From NCBI GenBank assembly GCA_014607495.2, contig CP053157.1, positions 7,626,001-7,690,000 on the forward strand: a DNA stretch of 64,000 nt, read 5' to 3'. Under the pieces are notes generated by a model that was given only the letters and a program-made list of their open reading frames with translations, had not been told where the DNA came from and made no database searches. This DNA comes from Carposina sasakii (taxonomy: Eukaryota; Arthropoda; Insecta; Lepidoptera; Carposinidae). Below are positions 1 to 10,100 of the stretch, piece by piece; position 1 is the stretch's first letter; every line of letters begins with the position of its first letter. The position numbers and the translations under genes are program-made.

Positions 1-2
1 AG

Positions 3-1163
3 AAAGTCTCTAGCAATACGGAAGCTGTTCAACCATTCCAAGAAAAATTCCTAAACGAGATAAAAGAAAAGAACCTTTGCCCTGAACAAATTTACAATGC
101 CGACGAATCAGGATTGTTTTGGAAGGTTCTGCCGGACAAAACTTTAGCCTCTTCTGCTGAAACTAGCGCTCCTGGGTCGAAAGTGTCTAAAGAGCGAATA
201 ACTTTTATGCCTTGCGCAAACTCTACAGGGAATCACAAATTACCATTGCTAGTTGTGGGGAAGGCAAAAAAGCCAAGATCTTTTGGATCTGTAAAATTAC
301 CAGTGCATTATGAAGGGCAGAGGCGTGCTTGGGTAACCAGAGATATTTTTCTCGAGTGGTTTAGAGGCCATTTTGTTCCTGAAGTCAAACGCCATTTAAA
401 AAAAATGGGACTGCCACAAAAAGCATTGCTACTCTTAGACAATGCCCCTGGACATCCAAATGCTGAAGATTTGACAACAGAAGACGGCAACTTCTCTGTA
501 CTGTACATGCCTCCAAATTGTACGCCTTTGATCCAACCTATGGATCAAAGCGTAATCCAAAATGTCAAGATAAATTACAAAAAGAAACTCCTGATTCAAA
601 TGTTCGTGCAGCAAGAAGCCGATGAGGCTTTAACCTTGCATGATGTTATAAAAAGCGTCACAATTAAAGACGCCATTTTTTCGCTAGCGCATTGTTGGGA
701 TCATGTATCATCGTCTCTTATCGAAAAATCTTGGAAGCCTCTTTGGCCTGAAAAAATAAATTCAACAGAAGATAGATCAGAAGAAAATGATGACTTCGAC
801 GTAGAAGACGATCTCCCGCTCAGTCTTTTACGTAATCGTGGTTATACAGAAGAAACCATTTCCACTTTCTTGTCTATGAGTGAAGAGGAGAATTGCACAG
901 ATCCTATAACTGATGATGAGATCATAACCCAAATAACGCAAGAGAATGACGAGTCTTTAGCTGAAGATTATTTTGCTTCAAATGTCAAGAAAATTACTCA
1001 TTCACAAGCCATATCATCTTTGAACACTTGCTTGGAGTGGGCTGAAGAAAATGACCTGTCCTTATCGGAAAAGATGATGCTACGTAACTTGAGGGACAAA
1101 GCTTTTTTCTGGTCCATCAACAGGACTCGCCAAACTAAAATAGATCAGTTTATGACTAAATAG
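3..1163 (+). CDS. Tigger/jerky-type (pogo superfamily) DDE transposase, 5' part outside the window
   Basis: The frame is open from the window edge to a stop at 1161-1163, so the N-terminal DNA-binding part is missing. The visible part is the DDE_1 catalytic domain: NADESG with its Asp at codon 102-104, LLLDNAPGH with Asp at 438-440, and QPMDQS with Asp at 543-545. The last two Asp are 35 codons apart, the spacing of pogo/Tigger transposases. The acidic C-terminal tail is as in jerky/Tigger proteins. Tigger transposases cut and paste the element at TA targets. The frame has no stop or frameshift, so it may be intact or a domesticated jerky-like gene. The TIR found downstream favours a transposon. 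Confidence 0.9.
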   Translation, partial: KVSSNTEAVQPFQEKFLNEIKEKNLCPEQIYNADESGLFWKVLPDKTLASSAETSAPGSKVSKERITFMPCANSTGNHKLPLLVVGKAKKPRSFGSVKLPVHYEGQRRAWVTRDIFLEWFRGHFVPEVKRHLKKMGLPQKALLLLDNAPGHPNAEDLTTEDGNFSVLYMPPNCTPLIQPMDQSVIQNVKINYKKKLLIQMFVQQEADEALTLHDVIKSVTIKDAIFSLAHCWDHVSSSLIEKSWKPLWPEKINSTEDRSEENDDFDVEDDLPLSLLRNRGYTEETISTFLSMSEEENCTDPITDDEIITQITQENDESLAEDYFASNVKKITHSQAISSLNTCLEWAEENDLSLSEKMMLRNLRDKAFFWSINRTRQTKIDQFMTK

Positions 1164-1214
1164 ACAATTTACACCTTACGTATTTTATGGTACCTAATTA
1201 CATATTATGTAAAT

Positions 1215-1331
1215 GTACGGTAAGCAACGAGCCGGGCTTTTTATTTGCATTACGACTGTAGTCCTTACGCTGCTTGTAATAAGAGCGTTCCCAAGGTCAA
1301 TATGTAAAGCCCAGCTCGTTGCTTACTGTAC
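1215..1331. repeat. 26-bp-arm hairpin in the 3' UTR of the Tigger element
   Basis: Arms at 1215-1240 and 1306-1331 are reverse complements with two mismatches, around a 65-base loop. It could be a small MITE nested in the transposon or a structural part of its 3' end. No target duplication is clear. Confidence 0.6.
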
Positions 1332-1502
1332 CTCTTAAACTATGTATATAATTAAACACTATTTTAAGAATAAAAATGTTTTTTTTTCTCCTTACATACT
1401 ATAATCCGAACGCTTCGTGAGTCCGAACAGGGGTTAGTTTTTGCTAGTTCGGATTATCAAGGCTCTACTGTATATAGTATCATAGAGGAATAAGTATATG
1501 TA

Positions 1503-1633
1503 CCAACACCGGGTCACCAACCTGCCTGCCCAGCGTGGTGACTGGGCAAAAACCCCCCATGGCAGTAGACTTGTGGCTTGCTCTAGGGGGGAGGCAGTGG
1601 ACTACAATAGGCTGAAGATGAAGATGTAGTATA
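1503..1633 (+). mobile_element. Degenerate 3' end of a (GAT)n-tailed non-LTR retroposon
   Basis: It matches the better copies at 7731-8007, 8008-8273 and 50457-50723 (ccatggcag, ggaggc, cagtggact, aataggctga) and ends in a GAAGAT-type tail in place of GATGAT. Oldest-looking copy of this family in the window. Family assignment beyond non-LTR is uncertain. Confidence 0.6.
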
Positions 1634-1639
1634 TATGGC

Positions 1640-3060
1640 TGTGTGCATAATTATTTCCTTTGCCTCGCCAAAAATATAATTATGAAACATATGAAATGAC
1701 ATATAGCGTTGCAGAACTATCGACAGTTTCAGTATCGATGGTTGACCTCGAAAAGTGTTCAGGATATCCATTGTATTGCCGAGTGTCAAAACTATCGATA
1801 GGGAAATTGGTGCAACACTATCGGTAACGCTAATACTATCGAGGATTCGGCGGGAAAAGCTGGAAGGGTGCAGGTGTAATTTTCTTGTGAAAATCAAAAA
1901 TTGTTTGAATGTGTCTTGCATGGCTTTTTGCATTAAATGGCTTGCATGTGTCCGTAAGGTGATGTTTTCTGGTAGATAAGTTATATTTTGATTACTTGTG
2001 GTGTGAATCTAGTGCGTGTGCATGGTTTTATACACAGGTAAGCCGAGTAAAACTTTAGCCGGATTACGATCTCTTCATGGGCGCATGTAAGTTGTTTCTG
2101 CAATAATTTTTCATTTTTCTAACTTTACATTTGTTCTTGAGGATTTTCCCGACGTTTCCATTCATCATCATTGTCATTCAACATAAATTCAGAATACATT
2201 TTACTAAACAATGATTAGGCTGTATGGGCTTAGTTCCCCTTGCCTTTCCTTCGGATAAACTAAAAAAAAGCGGGTGGGGCTGTGTCGGGGCACACGGCCG
2301 TTGGTTTTAACGTGAAACGTCTATGTTAGCGAATCGCTTTTAAAGTAAAAGATTGAAATGAAAACAAGATGGACGCTGTTTTAAGTATTTTAATAAAAAA
2401 AGAACAGGTACGTAATAGAAACATAAAATACATAGCAAATGTTTATATATTTATTGTCACTTTCTGGTTATTTTAAATAGCAGCCGCCCACGACTTCGTC
2501 CGCGTGAGGGGGCGTTGTACCCGTGCGAAGCCGGGCAGGTTGTTGTATAGACTGTAGCCTTCCTTGGTAAATGGGCTATCTAACACTGAAAGAATTTTTC
2601 AAATCAGACCAGTAGTTCCTGAGATTAGCGCGTTCAAACAAACAAACAAACAAACTCTTCAGCTTTATAATATTAGTATAGATATAAATACTGTCCAAAT
2701 TACACTTATTTTTGTATAAATCAATCGGTTCAAATAAACTTGACAAACACACGAAAGAATCACCACGCTATAAAGTCGGAGTCACGAGTTACACTGAATA
2801 GAAACAAGCGTGAGCGCCGGTTTCGCACAGTTATCGCAGTATCCCTCCCCCGCCGCCCCGCTTGACCCCGACACGAACTCAATGTCATAACAGCGAGCTG
2901 ACTATATAAGTGAAATATTTACATCACATTTTTGTTTCTAAGACCAATAGTTTTTTAATTATTAAGGTACGATGATATAGACCTTTTCGTTACGGTCCAG
3001 TTTTTAAACCTGGTACCCGTATGTGTCGGCGCGATTTTAAAGACGTTTCACGTCAAAAAA
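1640..3060. other. Gene-free upstream stretch
   Basis: Contains scattered ACTATCGATAG-like motifs (perfect TATCGATA at 1793-1800), an RTE-like fragment (2479-2684) and otherwise unremarkable AT-rich sequence. Short open frames here show no recognisable protein. Confidence 0.5.
2479..2684 (+). mobile_element. Lepidopteran RTE/Metulj-like retroposon
   Basis: The head reads gccgcccacgacttcgtcc, followed by the body 'ccagtagttcctgagattag', a CAAA-rich run (caaacaaacaaacaaac) and an end in ttataatattagtatagat. This arrangement is very common in moth and butterfly DNA. It is non-coding. Whether it is a SINE or a 5'-truncated RTE LINE cannot be decided here. Confidence 0.7.
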
Positions 3061-3260
3061 AAATCGATAGTATCGGACGTTAAACCATTGATAGTGTCGA
3101 TAATATTGGCGTTATCAATAGCCCTAATATACTATCGACAGTATCGATACGATACTATTGACAATCGGCAATACTAACGATAGTATAGATTGTTTTTGGT
3201 AGATGCTGTTAAAAATCAAAATACTATTGATAGTATCGGACGTTTAACTATCGATAGTAT
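3060..3260. repeat. Cluster of imperfect ATCGATAGTATCGA motifs
   Basis: Within 200 bases the motif family actATCGATAGT / tagTATCGA occurs about ten times in perfect or one-off forms on both strands, including a perfect TATCGATA at 3249-3256. Similar clusters lie at 1730-1850 and 3790-3915. TATCGATA is the DRE motif bound by DREF/BEAF-32 in Drosophila. A simple dispersed quasi-palindromic repeat is the alternative. Confidence 0.6.
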
Positions 3261-3893
3261 TACAGATCGACGCAAACTTTATGAACATTGGCCTTGAATG
3301 CGCGGAGGCGGGGAAGCGCATGATAAGTTGATCCGTCACCTTTTCTCCGTGCGCTGCGCCTACGCCCCGCTTACTCCTGAATACACCCGCGAGCAGTAAA
3401 AGTTGATTATTATTTTGGTTGGTTTGTCAAAAAATATTGTTGACTTCTTATTAAAATTCCAAGTAGCTCTGCTTTTAATTCAGAACCTATATTTAAGAAA
3501 TATCATATTTACCTAAAATTAAAATAAAAAATAAGTTTTTACTTACCTAATTGTCATTTTTCAAAGTTATTATATCTACCTTTAGTGCTTTTAAAACACA
3601 GCACATTTTATATGGAAATTATAAAAATATCTTTTTTTAGAAAAAATAACTTATTGAAAAACTAATAAAAATTGATACCCGATTATCTATGCTCGTAAGT
3701 ACACATGCGCGAACTTTCCCCTTCCATGTCACTCGATGTTCATTATGTTTGCCCCGATCTGTAGTGTAGTATTACTTAAATTACCCTATAGACACTATCA
3801 ACAGTATCGATATTGTTGACAAGCGCCAATACTATCAATACCTAGACTATCAATCAATACTATTCATTTTGCTTTTAGTATCGAACGAAAGTC

Positions 3894-3915
3894 TATCGAT
3901 AGTGGACTATCGATA
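3894..3915. promoter_or_regulatory. Pair of perfect DRE (TATCGATA) sites upstream of the DGK epsilon gene
   Basis: Two exact TATCGATA octamers at 3894-3901 and 3908-3915, 14 bases apart and about 210 bases before the start codon at 4125. In insects DRE sites near transcription starts recruit DREF and mark housekeeping promoters. The location fits a promoter, but no transcription data are available and the motif is also repeated farther upstream. Confidence 0.5.
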
Positions 3916-4124
3916 AGCAACACTAACATATACTTATACACAGCATAAAAAAAAGATCTTTCGATTTTCGTCGATTTTTCGAAGTTAGTTTAGTTTTTGG
4001 GTTTTATTTAATTTGTGTTCAACATATTTAGTTTCTCTGAATTTGTGCAGCCGTGCCTCGAGTACCTGGTGCGATAAAGAGAGCTCTTTAGATTATTGGA
4101 GCTTATAATTTCGTGGAAATTATT

Positions 4125-7100
4125 ATGTTTGAAGCTAATTTTAACGATGTAAAATTCAATTATTATTTCGTTATCGGAGGTTTGTTTTTAGGCTACTTAG
4201 TTTATAAAATTCTGCATACACTTGTATGTGACCGTAACTTTATGCAAACACAATATAAGACTCGTGGACATACTTGGCGAAGTATTCAGTGCAATAAATC
4301 TGTTCCCTATAATATTTATGTGAGTAAAAAGTAATTTTTGATTGGTACATACATGACTGGTACTCACTTCTTGAATTGGACATTCCAGTAAATTTTAAAT
4401 GTTTTCAGTGTACAGTATGTGGTAAATTAATGTTGCCTCTAGTTGGTCTGTTCTGTGAATGTTGTTCAGCTAGTGCCTGCCGAAGCTGCCACAAAGTTGT
4501 TGACAAGAAACTGAGATGTAAACAAATATTTTGGCCTGATGGAAAGACATTCCACCACCACTGGGTCAATGGTAATTAAATATCCTTATGATAAACTCTT
4601 CAAATAGCAATAGTATTTGTAATGTCATTGTTTAGAGCTTAAATGCAAATATGAGCTTTTGTGTAGAATATAATGTGATACAAAATCTATTTCAGTTGGT
4701 TCAACTGTAGGCTCAAATTCTGATCAAGAGGGATTGAAAAAATATCATTGTTGCTGGTGCCAGAGAACAAAACTATGCCGTGATAGTGCCTTCAACGATA
4801 GTGAGGTAATATAATGAGTATTATCATATACTTTCCATACTATACCACAATAATAATGTTTGCAATTTCTATATCTTATAAAATTATTAATAAAGAAAGG
4901 GAAAAAATTCCTCACCCGGGTGGGAATCGAACCCACGACCTCTGCATTCCGCGTGTCAGTGCTCTAACCACTGACACCGAGTCAATTACTCGGATGACGA
5001 ATTTTACCATCTCTTTTCTAAATTACATATTGGCAACGTTATTTTTCATCCCGATAGGTATACACTAGCCAAATCTCGGCAAACAAAGCTGAATCCCTCA
5101 GCACAATGTTCAAAGATGAAACGATAAACCATATCCTAACGGATTATATTAATGGAGAAGTGTTTTTATAAATTTATCTTAGTCAAGATATTATATATTA
5201 TAAAATTATTAATAAAGAAATGGAAAAAATTCCTCACCCGGGTGGGAATCGAACCCACGACCTCTGCATTCCGCGTGTCAGTGCTCTAACCACTGAGCCA
5301 CCGGGTCAATTACTCGGATGACGAATTTTACCATCTCTTTTCAAAATTACATATTTGCAACGTTATTTTTCATCCTGATAGCTATACACTAGCCCAATCT
5401 CGGCAAACAAAGCTGAATCCCTCAGCACAATGTTCAAAGATGAAACGATAAACCATATCCTAACGGATTATATTAATGGAGAAGTGTTTTTATAAATTTA
5501 TCTTAGTCAATTTATCTTAGTTTCTATATCTGTCAAACACTAGAAACTATTAACAAACTAAAAACTCAACAGTTGGAGAGCTTGAGTAAGGAATCACATG
5601 CTCTTTTTATCTCAGGAAAATATCTTGTAACTTTAAGTATTTTTTTCTTAAGTTCATTTAAAGTAAACAGTGGTAGGAGTTAATAATGTTTTCTTTCAAC
5701 CAACATATATTTTTAGCAATGTGATTTCCAAAAGTACAAGAAGATAATAATTCCACCGACGTGTGTACAAATGGATAAGGGTGTTATAACTGGACTAAAA
5801 CCACTCCAAGATGATGATTGGGAGCCACTCATCATTTTTGGTATGTATTTTACCTTGGCTGCATGAAGCTAGGTAGTTTACAAAAGTTTTAAACATTAAA
5901 GAGTTTAGGTAGTGCTGAAGCTTATATGATATATGTATAATCACACAGCTGTTTTCCCAAGCCCCCATTTGCGGAAGCAACAGCAGGATCTCAAAGGAAA
6001 TTTTACAGCCATATACAGCCCAATAGAGGGACTAGGAGCAAAAGATCAGTGACAAGTTGCTAGATTATCAGCTGAGAGAACACCCTTGAGTTTCTTAGTT
6101 GGCTCTTACAAGATTACATGTATCTTATGTTAAAGTATAAGTACTTTAAAATGAATCTTTATCTATTTTCAGCTAATCGCAAGTCAGGTAGCAACAGAAG
6201 TGATGAGGTGCTATCCCTCTTCAGGGGTCTGCTGAATCCAATACAGGTTGATCTAGTTCTATTGTTTGTTGTATCAATTAAATTAGTTTTTTCTTAAATA
6301 CAATGTCTGTTATCATAAATAATTTTGTATGCCTTTAGTCAAGATGCATACTAAAAATGCCAACATACAATTATTACACTGATTTATCTCTAATTGCTGC
6401 GTTAACTAGCATAGAGGTGCCATCATCTAAAGGAGAAAGTAACTCTGTCTTTTACACTAAAACTACTGATCCGAATTTGTATGTGATGTGGGCCTGTAGG
6501 GGGTCCAGGGGGTCCACCAGAACCAGATAACTTTTGAAAGGGGTCTATGAGGAATAAAAGTTCGGGAATCCTTGGTCTAGAGCATGAGAAAGGACATAGG
6601 CAACTGTTTATCCCAAGAAAATATTTTTATCCCAAATAATTTTGCAATTCTGTTTTTTTTTTAATACTGGGCGTCCACTAGTTTTTTTTACAAGTTAAGT
6701 CCTTACAGTTGACTATTGGGCAGGTAGTGGACCTAAGCGCGACGCCGCCAGAATCGGTGGTGCGTTGGTTACCCGAGCGATGTCGCGTGCTGGCGGCCGG
6801 CGGAGACGGCACGGTTGCGTGGGTCCTCAACGCGCTGGCCAATGCGCCTAATGTTAGGGTAAGTTATTATGAAAGTTATTGACGGCCGTTTGGCGTAGTT
6901 GATGAGATGAACTATCCTGCCTGTGACGGTTTCGAATTCCGGTAGGTGCAAACATTGATATGATGAATATCAATATTTGTTTTCCGAGTCATGAATTCTA
7001 TATACCGCTACTTACTACCCACGATACAAGACCTTAGGGCCGCTAGATATCGCTGTCTAACATTGCATTTTTTTGGTATTATCCTACTAGAATACAAGAT

Positions 7101-10100
7101 CAGTATTTTGTACTGGCGACACATTATAAAATAGGAGTCTTTAAATCAGTCGCGTAGTCTTCTTTGACGTTTAGCCTGCCGATCTTTAGTAATAGCCACG
7201 GCTCGGCGCAGGCTGATTTTCTTCGGATTATAGACAATTTCGAAATAGCCATTGTAACAAAAGTGTGTGCCCTAAGTCGATAGATTACGGAGAAATACCC
7301 ATTCTTTGAATGGGTCGTCTTATAACGTATAGCCTGCGGTGATGTTAATAGCCACGTCCAGATCGAACGAGCACGGCTCGCGCAGCAGCCTCGCGAGTCA
7401 TTGCCTCGGTCGATGTGGATGTGGCTCGGGCTGCCTCGGGTGCACGTTGCCTCGGCCGAGCGTGCCTCGCGGTCGAGCCATAGCCACGGTAAATGGGCCG
7501 TGCTCAAAGGTGCCTCAGTGTGCGCTGTGCGTTCGGTGTGGACGGTCTGATTTGGCTCGCGAGCGCTTGTTGTAAATTTATCATGAATTACTTGATGCTC
7601 GGGGACTTCTGATGGCTCAGCCGGGATAATGCGCGAATCTGGCACGCGAGGCCAGGCTCGCGAGCCACTACATCTAGGCTGCCGCGCGAGCATTTACGGC
7701 TGGTGTGAACGCGGCTATTTACATGCGGTATTTAGCCAATTAGCGGTCTTAGGCCGCGTGGTGCCGGCAGAGTAGAATTCGTACCACCCCATGTCTGCCC
7801 GTGGGTATCGTACGAGGCGATTAAGGGTTTCCGGGAGGTGGGCAGCAGCGCCTCCCGTGTTGACAACATAGTCCAAAATACAAACTGCGGTCACCAACCC
7901 GCCTCCCAGCGTGGTAACTATGGGCAAATACCCCCATGGCAGTCTTGTGGCGTGACCTGGAAGAGGCCTACGTCCAGCAATGGACTGCAATAGGCTGATG
8001 ATGATGATTTAGCCAATTAGCGATCATAGGCCACGTGGTGCCGGCAGAGTAGAATTCGTACCACCCCATGTCTGCCCGTGGGTATCGTACGAGGCGATTA
8101 AAGGTTTCCGGGAGAAGGGCAGCAGCGCCTCCCGTGTTGACATCATAGTCCAAAATACAAACTGCGGTCACCAATCCGCCTGCCCAGCGTGGTGACTATG
8201 GGCAAACACCCCCCATGGCAGTCTTGTGGCGTGCCTACGTCCAGCAGTGGACTGCAATGCAATATGATGATGATTTAGCCAATACAGTTAGCGATAAGTG
8301 GCTATTGGCTAACCTAGTTTTGCACAGGCGGCGGTGGCAATCCTGCCCATGGGCACCGGTAACGACCTGTCGCGCGTGCTCGGCTGGGGCAGCGCGCCTG
8401 CCTCGCGCCTCGACGCGCACGCCATCGTGCACGCCGTGCGCGTGGCCGAGGAGCAGCCGCTCGACAGGTACGCGACTGTACCACGCGACTGTACTATGTG
8501 TCTGTACTACGTGACGCACACGCCATCGTGCACGCCGTGCGCGTCGCCGAGGAGCAGCCGCTCGACAGGTACGCGACTGTACCACGCGACTGTACTATGT
8601 GTCTGTACTACGTGACGCACACGCCATCGTGCACGCCGTGCGCGTCGCCGAGGAGCAGCCGCTCGACAGGTACGCGACTGTACCACGCGACTGTACCACG
8701 CGACTGTACTATGTGTCTGTACTACGTGACGCACACGCCATCGTGCACGCCGTGCGCGTCGCCGAGGAGCAGCCGCTCGACAGGTACGCGACTGTACCAC
8801 GCGACTGTACTATGTGTCTGTACTACGTGACGCACACGCCATCGTGCACGCCGTGCGCGTCGCCGAGGAGCAGCCGCTCGACAGGTACGCGACTGTACCA
8901 CGCGACTGTACTATGTGTCTGTACTACGTGACGCGCACGCCATCGTGCACGCCGTACGCGTCGCTGAGGAGCAGCCGCTCGACAGGTACGCGACTGTACT
9001 AGGTGATACTGTGATTGTACCATGTGATTGTACCATGTGCATGTACCACGTGATTACTATGTGACTGTACTACGTGACTGTATGATGTGGTATTACTATG
9101 TGACTATCATCTGACTATGTGTGGATCAAACATATTTGTACTGATTTTCTTCCTATCTGTCACCCTAGGGGCACAAAAAGGGTGACAGATCTGAATATTC
9201 CGACATTACGAGCGTCCCCTCAGATGGAAGGTGTCGATCCAGCCTAGGGCGCGGCGCCTGTCCCGGCGCGGGCCGCGTTCTCTGTTCGCCTATAACTACG
9301 CGAGCGTGGGCGTGGACGCACAGGTGGCGCTCGATTTCCACCGTGCGCGTGCGCAGTTCCTCTACCGGTACGCCAGCCGCACGCTCAACTATGTGAGTAC
9401 ATTGATATATGAGTACTGCATTCACGTGTACAACTATGACAAATTGTGGTGTATATCTGTTAATGGCATCCCTACTAATCCTTACTTCACTATCATCACT
9501 ATGTATTATAAAATAAAGTCGTTTCCCACCGTCTGTCCCTATGTATGCTTAGATCTTTAAAATTACGGATTTTGATGCAAATAAATAGAGTGATTCAAGA
9601 GGAAGGATTATATGTATAACTGGGTCCCTAGTTATACATATAATCCTTCCTCTTGAATCACTATTTATTTTTTTGGCTATGCACGGGTGTAATAACCCTT
9701 TTACGCGGACGAAGTCGTGGGCGGCCGCTAGTAGGTACGAGTAGGTAATATTATAAATGCGAAAATAACTCCGTCTATCTACCTATCTTTCTGACCGGCT
9801 TTCACACTAAAACTACTGGACCTGTTTAAATGAAATCTGGCACAGAGATAGTATAGGGTCTAAGGACGGACATAGGCTACATTTTATCCCGGATAATTTC
9901 GACATTTTGTTTTTTCTGCAGTCCACGCGGACGGAATCGCAGGCGGCCGCTAATAATAAACAAGCATGTACAATCTCAAAAACCTCATCAGATCGCATAC
10001 GCGTTTCTCGGCGCGGGCCGGTACCTCGACGACGGCGGCTGCGACGGTCTGGAGCGGCGTCTGAGCGTGTCGCTCGACGGAGCGGCTCCGCTCAGCCTGC

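Larger units (their letters stand above)
1..1470 (+). mobile_element. 3' part of a Tigger-like DNA transposon with right terminal inverted repeat
   Basis: The element ends at 1470 with GGATTATCAAGGCTCTACTG, which reads CAGTAGAGCC... from the outside, the form of Tigger ends, followed by a TA at 1471-1472 as expected for a TA target duplication. Just inside, ATAATCCGAAC (1401-1411) and GTTCGGATTAT (1447-1457) form a subterminal hairpin. The left end lies outside the window, so element length and left TIR cannot be checked. Confidence 0.8.

Noticed and set aside
5234..5307. Functional tRNA gene
   Set aside because: A and B boxes are good, but the anticodon stem mispairs, U33 is missing, and the sequence is duplicated with flanks as a SINE.
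7124..7693. 189-codon minus-strand open frame in DGK epsilon intron 6
   Set aside because: It lies in a GC-rich patch where stops are rare, shows no domain, and starts with no promoter or splice context.
7715..8174. Two minus-strand frames of 91 and 68 codons with similar proteins
   Set aside because: They are antisense reads of the tandem (GAT)n retroposon copies, and their similarity comes from the duplication.
8421..9000. CRISPR-like spacing of repeats
   Set aside because: The units are contiguous tandem copies without unique spacers, in a eukaryotic gene.
8235..9023. Several 90-116-codon frames on both strands over the exon 7 repeats
   Set aside because: They are the same 101-bp unit read in different frames. 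Only the exon 7 frame to 8467 matches DGK.
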